A DNA stretch of 16,443 nucleotides from CAYJPV01 sp964396055 (GTDB lineage: Bacteria; Acidobacteriota; Vicinamibacteria; Vicinamibacterales; JAKQTR01). Both the position numbers and the translations under genes were made by a program. The notes beneath the pieces were generated by a model, which saw only the letters and a list, made by a program, of their open reading frames with translations, was not told the DNA's origin and did not search any database. Location of the stretch: contig CAYNDV010000107.1 in NCBI GenBank assembly GCA_964396055.1, positions 1 through 16,443 of the forward strand, given 5' to 3'. This document shows, one piece after another, positions 7,857-13,030 of this stretch; the first letter of the stretch is position 1; each line of letters starts with the position of its first letter.

Positions 7857-8724
7857 CGGAACCCTCCATGGCGAACCGCATGTGCAGGTGCGTGCCCACG
7901 CGGACGGTGGACGCGATCTCGAAGGTGTCGCTGACGCGCTTCATGTTCGGCAGGCCCATGCCGGCGCCGAAGCCCATCTCGCGCATCTCGGGCGTGGCCG
8001 TCGAGTACCCCTCCTCCAGGGCGAGGGCGAGGTCCGGGATGCCCTGGCCCTCGTCGTCGACATCCAGTTCGACGGCGTCCCGCTCGACCGACAGCGTGAC
8101 GACGCCGCGGTGGGCGTACATCGCGACGTTCATCTCGGCCTCGTACGACGCCACGGCCACGCGACGGACCGTATCGGCCGGCACGCCGATGCGCTGGAGC
8201 GTGCCCTTGATGAGCGTCGAGACGTGGCCCGCCGCGCTGACGTCGCCGCCGTCGATGTCGTACCGGCGCACGAGCGACGTGTTGCGCAGGCGCGCCCGCG
8301 GGTGCCAGCCCGCGCGGGTGTCGGCCACCAGATGGTAGAGCACCCCGGAGGCATCGAACGTGGACCGCGCCGTGGTGAAGAGCGCCACGCGGTGTTCCTG
8401 CGCGAAGGCGGTCACCTCCGGCCGCGGCTCCTTGCCGCGGACGAAGACGACGCCCACGAAGTCGACCAGGGCGGCCGTTCGCACCGCGAGCAGGGTGGCG
8501 AGGCTGGTGAGGAGCACCTGGCCGGGCCGGCTGCCCACCAGCACGTCGCTCATCAGGTCGGCCGCCACGATGCCGGCCACAGGCGTGGACAGATCGGCCT
8601 CCCACCACGGACGGGCCGACAGGGCCGCGCGCACGCCGTCCAGCGTGAGCACGGACGAGCCCGCAGCCGGTTCAGGAACCGGTGGCGGTGCCGTGTCGGC
8701 GGTCGGGCTGGTGGCCGTCATCAT
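7849..8724 (-). CDS. DRTGG-like domain fused to an RsbW-type GHKL ATPase
   Basis: This 291-aa protein has residues 25-145 resembling a DRTGG domain (GIVAADLMSDVLVGSRPGQV, LVDFVGVVFVRGKEPRPEV) and residues 155-290 forming an anti-sigma-factor-like (RsbW/SpoIIAB) ATP-binding domain. The ATPase signatures are N-box VASYEAEMNVAMYAH with Glu195 and Asn199, G1 box DDEGQGIPD (223-231) and G2 GFGAGMGLPNMK (251-262). RsbW-type proteins phosphorylate serine on a partner; no partner anti-sigma antagonist is seen here. The start lies at two adjacent ATG codons (8724 and 8721), 15 bp after the hdrA N-half stop, with only a weak ribosome site. It may sense energy or redox state and adjust the redox complex, but this is inference from gene neighbourhood only. 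Confidence 0.8.
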   Translation of the reverse strand: MMTATSPTADTAPPPVPEPAAGSSVLTLDGVRAALSARPWWEADLSTPVAGIVAADLMSDVLVGSRPGQVLLTSLATLLAVRTAALVDFVGVVFVRGKEPRPEVTAFAQEHRVALFTTARSTFDASGVLYHLVADTRAGWHPRARLRNTSLVRRYDIDGGDVSAAGHVSTLIKGTLQRIGVPADTVRRVAVASYEAEMNVAMYAHRGVVTLSVERDAVELDVDDEGQGIPDLALALEEGYSTATPEMREMGFGAGMGLPNMKRVSDTFEIASTVRVGTHLHMRFAMEGSDV

Positions 8725-8739
8725 GTCGCGTCGTCCGGC

Positions 8740-9591
8740 TCAGGCCGTCACTTTTGTGCGGCCGATCACCTTGTTGCCCTTGCGCATCACGCGGGTCTGC
8801 GGGATGCGGCGGCCCGGGCAGGACTCCCAGCACGTCCCGCAGCCCGTGCACTTGTCGGCGTCGACGTAGCTCGCCTTGTGGCGCACCTTCACCGTGAAGT
8901 TGCCGATGAAGCCGCTGACGTCCTCCACCTGGCTGTAGGCCATGAGGTGGATGTTCTTGTGCTTGCCCACCTGGGTCATCTTGGGCGTCAGGATGCACGC
9001 CGCGCAGTCCAGGGTCGGGAACGTCTTGTCGAAGTGCGCCATGTGCCCGCCGATGCTCGGATCGCGCTCGACGAGGTACACCTGCTTGCCGGCCTCGGCC
9101 AGGGTGAGCGCCGCCGAGATGCCCGCGATGCCCGCGCCGACGATGAGGACGTCGGGGTTGACGGGCACCGTCGAGCGTTCCAGGGCGTCGTGGAGCACGA
9201 CGCGGCGCACGGCCGCCGTGATGAGCCGGCGCGCCTTCTCGGTGCCCCGGTCGGCGTCCTTTGTCACCCACGACACCTGCTCCCGGATGTTGACCATCTG
9301 GTAGAGGTAGGGGTTGACGCCCTCGTCCTTGAGCACGCTGCGGAAGGTCGGCTCGTGCATCAGCGGCGAGCACGATGCCACCACGAGGTGGGTGAGCTTG
9401 TGCTTCCTGAGGTCGTCCTTGATGAGCTGCTGGCCCGGGTCCGAGCACATGAACTTGTACGTCTTCGCCAGCGCCACGTGGGGCAGCCCGGCGGCGTACT
9501 TCTCGAGCGCCAGGACGTCGATCTTGCTCGCGATGTTCAGCCCGCAGTGGCAGATGTAGACGCCGATGCGGCAGGTGTCGTTGGCTGGCAT
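8740..9591 (-). CDS. hdrA: HdrA N-terminal half (stand-alone): Fe-S domain, FAD Rossmann domain, first ferredoxin motif
   Basis: This 283-aa protein corresponds to the front of heterodisulfide reductase subunit A. It has the N-terminal cluster domain (CHCG at 14-17, Cys49, VASCSP with Cys74), the FAD-binding Rossmann motif VGAGIAGISAA (151-161) with VERDPSIGGHM, the HdrA signature FPTLDCAACILTPKM (191-205), and a single [4Fe-4S] motif CTGCGTCWESCPG (248-260). It then stops in a normal way, in the middle of what is one inserted ferredoxin domain in full-length HdrA. The rest of HdrA is the 3' part of the chimera at 1640-3388; together they make up about 665 residues, the usual full length. GGGAGGG lies just before the ATG. 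HdrB is 13 bp upstream. The two proteins presumably assemble into one flavin site. Confidence 0.9.
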   Translation of the reverse strand: MPANDTCRIGVYICHCGLNIASKIDVLALEKYAAGLPHVALAKTYKFMCSDPGQQLIKDDLRKHKLTHLVVASCSPLMHEPTFRSVLKDEGVNPYLYQMVNIREQVSWVTKDADRGTEKARRLITAAVRRVVLHDALERSTVPVNPDVLIVGAGIAGISAALTLAEAGKQVYLVERDPSIGGHMAHFDKTFPTLDCAACILTPKMTQVGKHKNIHLMAYSQVEDVSGFIGNFTVKVRHKASYVDADKCTGCGTCWESCPGRRIPQTRVMRKGNKVIGRTKVTA

Positions 9592-9604
9592 CTCGCCCTC
9601 CCGA

Positions 9605-10474
9605 TCAGACCATCACCGGCAGCGGCGCCGCCGTGACGAAATTGCGCTGGAGCCCGAGGGCCTTCGGCTCGAGGCCGAACGCCAGTCCCAGGATCTGGGT
9701 GAAGTAGACGATGGGGAGGCTGCACGACTCGTCGGCGAAGGTGCGGCGCATCTGGCCCTGGTAGGCCTCGAGGTTGTACTGGCACAGCGGACACACGGTG
9801 GCCAGCATGTTCGCCCCGCGGCTCACGGCCTCCTTGATGAGGAGGTAGTTCAGCCGCACGCCGATGTCCTCCATCGTCCCCATGATGGAGCCGCCGCAGC
9901 AGCGGGCCTTGAGGGGGTACTCGACGGCCTCGGCGCCGAGGAGCGCCATGAGCCGGTCGAGCAGCTGCGGCCGCAGCGGGTCGTCGAAGGCGCCGTACGG
10001 CCTGACGATCTGGCAGCCGTAATAGGGCGCCACCTTGAATCCCTCGAGCGGCCGGACCACCTTCGCCCGGATCGCCTGCGGGCCGAGGTCGTGCATCAGG
10101 ATGTCGAGCGGGTGACGCACGGCGACGTGCCCAGAGTAGGACAGGCCGGCCGCCTGCAGGCCCTTGTGGACCTTGCCGGCGATGTCGGGGTACTCCGCCA
10201 GGACGTGCTGGGCCTTGGCCAGGCCGAGGTAGCAGGCGGAGCACGGCGCCACGACGTCCTGCCGCATCGGCTCGGCCAGGGCGAGGTTGCGGGCCGCCAG
10301 GGCCACCGCCTCGGTCTCGTTGATCGACATGTAGGACGTCGCGCCGCAGCAGTTCCAGTCGGGAATCTCGTTGAGCTGCAGGCCCAGGTGCGCGAACACC
10401 GCGCGCAGCGACTCGTCGTACGGCCTGCCGAGCCCGCTCAGGGAGCAGCCCGGGAAGTAGGCATAGGCGGTCAT
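9605..10474 (-). CDS. hdrB: Heterodisulfide reductase subunit B-like (HdrB)
   Basis: This 289-aa protein has two complete CCG domains. The first is PGCSLSG (Cys10), DWNCCGA (Cys42/43) and APCSACY (Cys78, Cys81). The second is YYGCQIVRP (Cys154), ARCCGGS (Cys192/193) and CPLCQYN (Cys228, Cys231). This ten-cysteine layout is that of HdrB proteins holding two noncubane [4Fe-4S] clusters, which in methanogens reduce the CoM-S-S-CoB disulfide. With no sign of methanogenesis here, the substrate in this organism is unknown; another disulfide or thiol carrier is possible. GGAGGAA lies 7 nt before the ATG, and the start is 1 bp from the hdrC stop, so the two are surely coupled. Confidence 0.93.
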   Translation of the reverse strand: MTAYAYFPGCSLSGLGRPYDESLRAVFAHLGLQLNEIPDWNCCGATSYMSINETEAVALAARNLALAEPMRQDVVAPCSACYLGLAKAQHVLAEYPDIAGKVHKGLQAAGLSYSGHVAVRHPLDILMHDLGPQAIRAKVVRPLEGFKVAPYYGCQIVRPYGAFDDPLRPQLLDRLMALLGAEAVEYPLKARCCGGSIMGTMEDIGVRLNYLLIKEAVSRGANMLATVCPLCQYNLEAYQGQMRRTFADESCSLPIVYFTQILGLAFGLEPKALGLQRNFVTAAPLPVMV

Positions 10475-10475
10475 G

Positions 10476-11051
10476 TCAGGATTCCTCCACCGCGTCGAGC
10501 ACCTTCTTGAGCTGGTCCACCTTCTCGATGCGTTCGCGGGCGATGGCCATGCGGCCGGTCCGCAGGAGCTTGAGGCCGAGCGGCGCCATCTTCAGCATGC
10601 CGAGGGGGTTGGTCTGCAGCATCATCCGGACGACGACCCACATCTCGGAGTTGCGGCCGTTGGCGGCCACGCAGTCGTGGAACGCCCGGGCCAGGACGGG
10701 CGCGGGGAACCGCTTCGGGTGCCGGCGCTGCGCGATGGCCCGCCGCTTGAGTGCGTACATGATGTCGGTGACCTTGATGTCGCGCGGGCACCGGACCTGG
10801 CACTCGTAGCAGGAGGCGCACAGCCAGGGCGTCGCGGACTCCAGGACGTCGCGTTCGAGGCCGGCGCGCGTGAGCGCGATGATCCGGCGCGGCGTCAGGT
10901 CCATGTACACGGACATCGGGCACGCGCCGCTGCAGGTGCCGCACTGGATGCAGTCCCGCAGGGCTTCGCCGCCAGGCTTGGCCATGATGTCGGCGGGGAA
11001 CGCCGGGTTGACGTCCTCCGCATACCGGCAGTGCGTAGTCCCGTTCTGCAC
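10476..11051 (-). CDS. hdrC: Heterodisulfide reductase subunit C-like (HdrC)
   Basis: This 191-aa ferredoxin-type subunit links HdrA to HdrB. It has two [4Fe-4S] motifs: CIQCGTCSGACP (34-45) and CASCYECQVRCPRD (78-91). The helical C-terminus (KMAPLGLKLLRTGRMA) is normal for the family. No membrane helices are visible, so it is the soluble HdrC type, not the DsrM/HdrE-fused form. It is the first gene of the operon. The start is a GTG at 11051, supported by a strong AGGAGGT 6-7 nt upstream and by good family agreement from residue 20 onward. Transcription must begin in the divergent region to its right, shared with the Rrf2 regulator. Confidence 0.92.
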   Translation of the reverse strand: MQNGTTHCRYAEDVNPAFPADIMAKPGGEALRDCIQCGTCSGACPMSVYMDLTPRRIIALTRAGLERDVLESATPWLCASCYECQVRCPRDIKVTDIMYALKRRAIAQRRHPKRFPAPVLARAFHDCVAANGRNSEMWVVVRMMLQTNPLGMLKMAPLGLKLLRTGRMAIARERIEKVDQLKKVLDAVEES

Positions 11052-11144
11052 GAGCGCACCTCCTCGGGTGTGGCGCGTGATCGATCCGTCAGCCTGGGTG
11101 CGGCCGTGGCGGGCCGCACGGGTCGGGGGCGGGTACGGTGGGGG

Positions 11145-11165
11145 GCGCCTGAGTCCGACAGGCGC
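11145..11165. promoter_or_regulatory. Perfect inverted repeat, 7-bp arms, 7-nt spacer (possible operator or leader hairpin)
   Basis: The sequence is GCGCCTG, seven bases, then CAGGCGC. The arms are perfectly complementary. It lies 94 bp upstream of the hdrC start, so it could be an operator for a dimeric regulator or a hairpin in the operon leader mRNA. No specific regulator can be named from the sequence. Confidence 0.35.
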
Positions 11166-11207
11166 ATGCGCGGGGTACGCAGGCGCGGAGGTGTCGCGGG
11201 GTCAACA

Positions 11208-11218
11208 CCCGATTCGGG
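11208..11218. promoter_or_regulatory. Short palindrome CCCGA-T-TCGGG
   Basis: This is a perfect 5-bp-arm palindrome with one central base. Its right half (GATTCGG, 11211-11217) is also complementary to CCGAATC at 11248-11254, so a larger hairpin is possible. In GC-rich DNA a palindrome this short can arise by chance. Confidence 0.2.
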
Positions 11219-11261
11219 CGGAGTCCCGGCACGTGCCGCTGGCCTGTCCGAATCAGGGTGA

Positions 11262-11278
11262 GCGTACGGACGGTACGC
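11262..11278. promoter_or_regulatory. Inverted repeat GCGTAC-N5-GTACGC, candidate operator of the Hdr/hydrogenase operon
   Basis: The 6-bp arms are perfect and the total length is 17 bp, a size common for dimeric regulator sites. A further half-site GTACGC lies at 11175-11180. On the minus strand the left arm overlaps a weak -10-like TACGCT (11261-11266) placed 18 bp from TTGACC (11285-11290), so a bound protein could block leftward transcription. Both the promoter and the operator are tentative. Confidence 0.3.
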
Positions 11279-11285
11279 ATGCCGG

Positions 11286-11372
11286 GTCAAGCAGCTTCGG
11301 CGAGTGAACTGATCGGAGAATGAAGGGGCCGCTGGCAACCCCAGGCCGAACGGGGGCCAATCGCCCCTTGAC
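11286..11372 (+). ncRNA. Candidate structured RNA upstream of the Rrf2 gene, riboswitch-like fold
   Basis: The segment is closed by GTCAAG (11286-11291) and CTTGAC (11367-11372), which pair perfectly. Inside, CAGC (11292-11295) pairs with GCTG (11331-11334), followed at once by GCAACC, then CCCC (11339-11342) paired with GGGG (11352-11355), then GCCAAT. The order closing stem, P2, GGCAACC, P3, GCCAAT recalls the core of the SAM-I/SAM-IV riboswitch clan. The P2 interior does not match the SAM-I consensus well, no P4 hairpin is obvious, and a SAM switch before an Rrf2 gene would be unexpected. The 3' arm overlaps a -35-like TTGACG, a competing reading. Class not assigned. Confidence 0.25.
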
Positions 11373-11396
11373 GGAACCCGACTCGAGGAGTAGGAA
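11368..11396 (+). promoter_or_regulatory. Candidate sigma70-type promoter of the Rrf2 gene
   Basis: TTGACG (11368-11373) is followed after 17 bp by TAGGAA (11391-11396), giving a leader of about 40 nt before the ATG at 11445. The -35 box is good and the -10 box is poor. It conflicts with the candidate RNA whose closing stem uses the same bases. Confidence 0.3.
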
Positions 11397-11444
11397 TTAG
11401 GAAGTCCCCTGCGGTGTCCGCCCCAGCTCCCTGAGTACAACCTG

Positions 11445-11990
11445 ATGCGACTGAATACACGCGGCCGTTACGGCATCCAGCTGATGGCTCAGCTGGCGTG
11501 CCGCACCACCGACAGCAGCCCGGTCGGCCTCAAGGCCGTCGCGGCCTCGACCGGTCTCCCCTGGCGGTACCTCGAACAGATCACCCGGCCCCTGCGCAAG
11601 GCGGCCCTGGTGCGCGGCCGCCCGGGACGCACGGGGGGCTACCTGCTGGCCCGCCAGCCCGACCGCATCACGCTGCGCGACGTGATCGAGGCCACGTCGG
11701 GACCCATCTGCCTGATGGACTGCGTTGACGATCCGGACTCGTGCGACCACTCGGCGGCCTGCACGTCGCGGCAGGTCTGGCTGGCGGTCACCGAGGACAT
11801 CCGCGGCGTGCTCGCCCGCTACACGTTGTGCGACCTGGCCAAGCGTCCGTGCGCGGGGTGCCGCGAGGCCGCCGCGGCGGCGCGGGTCAACCGCACGTGG
11901 ACGCAGAAGAAGATCGCCGGCGGCCGCAACGGCCGCCGGGCGGCCGGCCGCGGGCGGCGCGGCGCGGCGCGTCTGGATCCCGACGCATGA
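11445..11990 (+). CDS. Rrf2-family transcriptional regulator with Fe-S-type cysteines
   Basis: This 181-aa regulator begins MRLNTRGRYGIQLMAQLA, the usual start of the Rrf2/IscR/NsrR/RirA winged-helix family. Residues 30-70 contain the recognition helix and wing (STGLPWRYLEQITRPLRKA, VRGRPGRTGGYLLAR). The sensor loop has Cys89, Cys93, Cys100 and Cys106 (C-x3-C-x6-C-x5-C), so an Fe-S cluster is likely, although the spacing is not exactly that of IscR. Three more cysteines follow (129, 136, 139), and the last 35 residues form an Arg/Gly-rich tail unusual for the family. No strong ribosome site is seen. It is divergent from the Hdr/hydrogenase operon, so it is probably that operon's redox- or Fe-S-responsive regulator and may control itself. 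Confidence 0.88.
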   Translation: MRLNTRGRYGIQLMAQLACRTTDSSPVGLKAVAASTGLPWRYLEQITRPLRKAALVRGRPGRTGGYLLARQPDRITLRDVIEATSGPICLMDCVDDPDSCDHSAACTSRQVWLAVTEDIRGVLARYTLCDLAKRPCAGCREAAAAARVNRTWTQKKIAGGRNGRRAAGRGRRGAARLDPDA

Positions 11991-12190
11991 GCGACGTGCG
12001 GCCCGAGCTCGCGGCGGCGGCCTACAGCCTGGCGGACGACTACCGGTCCGGGTTGTGTCGCGCCCTCGAAGGCCGGTCCTGGCGCGAGACCTGGCAGCGT
12101 TTGATCGACGAACTCGCCCGCCGGTGCCCGGGTCACACCGCCGACGAGTATCACGCCGCGCTCGACCGCGGGTTCGTCGAGTCCCGCTGA
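11987..12190 (+). CDS. Small protein of unknown function (67 aa), coupled to the Rrf2 gene
   Basis: The ATG overlaps the Rrf2 stop as ATGA, so it should be translated by coupling. The protein (MSDVRPELAAAAYSLADDYR at the start, DRGFVESR at the end) is soluble, mixed acidic and basic, with one Trp-containing helix (RSWRETWQRLIDELARRC) and two cysteines. It has no signal peptide or membrane segment. I do not recognise a family. The ordered, low-complexity-free composition and the exact start-stop overlap argue that it is real and not a chance frame, and it may assist or modulate the regulator. It does not resemble known antitoxins or Rrf2 partners that I can name. Confidence 0.6.
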   Translation: MSDVRPELAAAAYSLADDYRSGLCRALEGRSWRETWQRLIDELARRCPGHTADEYHAALDRGFVESR

Positions 12191-12209
12191 CGCCCCGGCC
12201 GAGCAGCCG

Positions 12210-12225
12210 CCGAACGGCCGAACGG
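12210..12225 (+). repeat. 8-bp direct repeat CCGAACGG x2 upstream of the TauE/SafE gene
   Basis: Two adjacent copies of CCGAACGG lie just upstream of the -10-like box of the transporter gene. The ten-base version GGCCGAACGG (12216-12225) also occurs at 11344-11353, ahead of the Rrf2 gene. It could be a shared regulatory site, but the chance rate in GC-rich DNA is not negligible. Confidence 0.25.
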
Positions 12226-12229
12226 CCTG

Positions 12230-12235
12230 TAGAAT
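12230..12235 (+). promoter_or_regulatory. -10-like box TAGAAT placed for a leaderless transcript of the TauE/SafE gene
   Basis: TAGAAT matches the -10 consensus at five of six positions and ends 5 bases before the ATG at 12241, so transcription would begin at or next to the start codon. No Shine-Dalgarno sequence is present upstream of this ATG, unlike most genes in the window. No -35 box is evident. Confidence 0.35.
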
Positions 12236-12240
12236 GTCCC

Positions 12241-13026
12241 ATGCTCTCTGGCCTCGACTACGTCCTTGTCGGCCTGGCGGCGGTGGCCGCCGGCGCGGTC
12301 AACGCGCTGGCGGGCGGCGGGACGCTGATCACGTTTCCTATGCTGACGGCGGTGGGCGTGCCGGCCGTGGCCGCCAACGTCACGAACACCGTGGCGTTGT
12401 GCCCCGGCTACCTCGGCGCCACGTTCGCCCAGTCGAAGGACCTGCGCGGGCAGCGGGCGCGGACGTGGCTCCTGCTGCCGGCGGCCGCGCTGGGCGGCGT
12501 CATCGGCGGCGTGTTGCTGCTGCAGAGCGGCGAACGGCTGTTCCGGGTCCTCGTGCCGTACCTGATCCTCGTCGCCTCGGGCCTGCTGGCGGTGCAGGAC
12601 CCGGTGCGGCGGTGGCTCGCCGCCCGCGCGGGGCGCACCCACGCCGCGGCCGGCACCCACGCCGCGGCCGGCACCGGCGCCGTGGCCGCGGTGGCGACGG
12701 GCCTCGCCGCGGTGTACGGCGGCTACTTCGGCGCCGGGCTCAGCGTGATCGTCCTGGCCGTGCTCGCGTTGACGCTGGACGACACGCTCACCCGGCTCAA
12801 CGCCCTGAAGCAGGCCGTGGCGTTTGCCACCAACGTCGCCGCGGCGGTCTTCTTCCTCTTCTCCGGCCAGGTGCACTGGCGTGCCGCGGCCGTCATGGCG
12901 GTTGGTGCGCTCGTCGGCGGGTCCGTCGGCGGCCGCCTCGCCGGGCGCATCGCGCCCTCGACGCTGCGGGCCGTGGTCGTCTGCGTGGGGGTGGCCGTGG
13001 CCCTGGTGTACTTCACCCGTGGCTGA
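12241..13026 (+). CDS. TauE/SafE-family (sulfite exporter-like) membrane transporter
   Basis: This 261-aa integral membrane protein is very hydrophobic, with about seven to eight predicted helices in two similar halves. The family start GLAAVAAGAVNALAGGGTLITFP (residues 11-33) and NVTNTVALCPGYLGA (46-60) are typical TauE/SafE signatures, and the second half repeats the theme with VYGGYFGAGLSV (158-169) and LNALKQAVAFATNVAAAV (187-203). Members move sulfite, sulfoacetate or other organic anions, but the substrate is not predictable from sequence. The loop between the halves holds a duplicated THAAAG (133-144), encoded by an 18-bp tandem repeat. A longer upstream frame exists, but ATG 12241 fits the family start. 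It probably forms a unit with the following gene. Confidence 0.9.
   Translation: MLSGLDYVLVGLAAVAAGAVNALAGGGTLITFPMLTAVGVPAVAANVTNTVALCPGYLGATFAQSKDLRGQRARTWLLLPAAALGGVIGGVLLLQSGERLFRVLVPYLILVASGLLAVQDPVRRWLAARAGRTHAAAGTHAAAGTGAVAAVATGLAAVYGGYFGAGLSVIVLAVLALTLDDTLTRLNALKQAVAFATNVAAAVFFLFSGQVHWRAAAVMAVGALVGGSVGGRLAGRIAPSTLRAVVVCVGVAVALVYFTRG
12637..12672 (+). repeat. 18-bp tandem duplication inside the TauE/SafE gene
   Basis: Two identical 18-bp units (12637-12654 and 12655-12672) encode THAAAG twice in the cytoplasmic or periplasmic loop between the two halves of the transporter. The sequence after it (TGAVAA) looks like a decayed third copy. It is in frame and probably tolerated as a flexible loop. 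Confidence 0.8.
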
Positions 13027-13030
13027 CGTC

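Larger units (their letters stand above)
11052..11444. other. Divergent intergenic region between hdrC and the Rrf2 regulator
   Basis: This 393-bp stretch holds no convincing gene. It must contain the promoters of both the hydrogenase/Hdr operon (leftward) and the regulator (rightward). I see three perfect inverted repeats (11145-11165, 11208-11218, 11262-11278), a candidate structured RNA (11286-11372) and weak sigma70-like boxes in both directions; these are listed separately. The short frames crossing it look like chance readings of GC-rich sequence. Confidence 0.7.

Noticed and set aside
1640..9591. Frameshift or assembly error as an explanation of the two HdrA parts
   Set aside because: The two parts are separated by six intact genes, each has its own ribosome site and start, and the second is fused to a different domain, so this is a real rearrangement and not a local error.
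1172..9636. Very long open frames on the plus strand (1172-3472, 3288-5297, 7597-9636) opposite the Hdr/hydrogenase operon
   Set aside because: They are antisense shadows in GC-rich DNA: their translations are His/Arg/Asp/Val-rich with no family signature, while the minus-strand frames have clear cofactor motifs and ribosome sites.
11286..11372. Firm assignment as a SAM riboswitch
   Set aside because: Only part of the core is matched and the downstream gene does not fit the usual targets; kept as a low-confidence structured RNA.
11052..11444. Small frames in the divergent region (for example 10895-11440 minus and 10870-11307 plus) as genes
   Set aside because: They have biased composition, no ribosome sites and no recognisable features, and they overlap real genes or the regulatory repeats.
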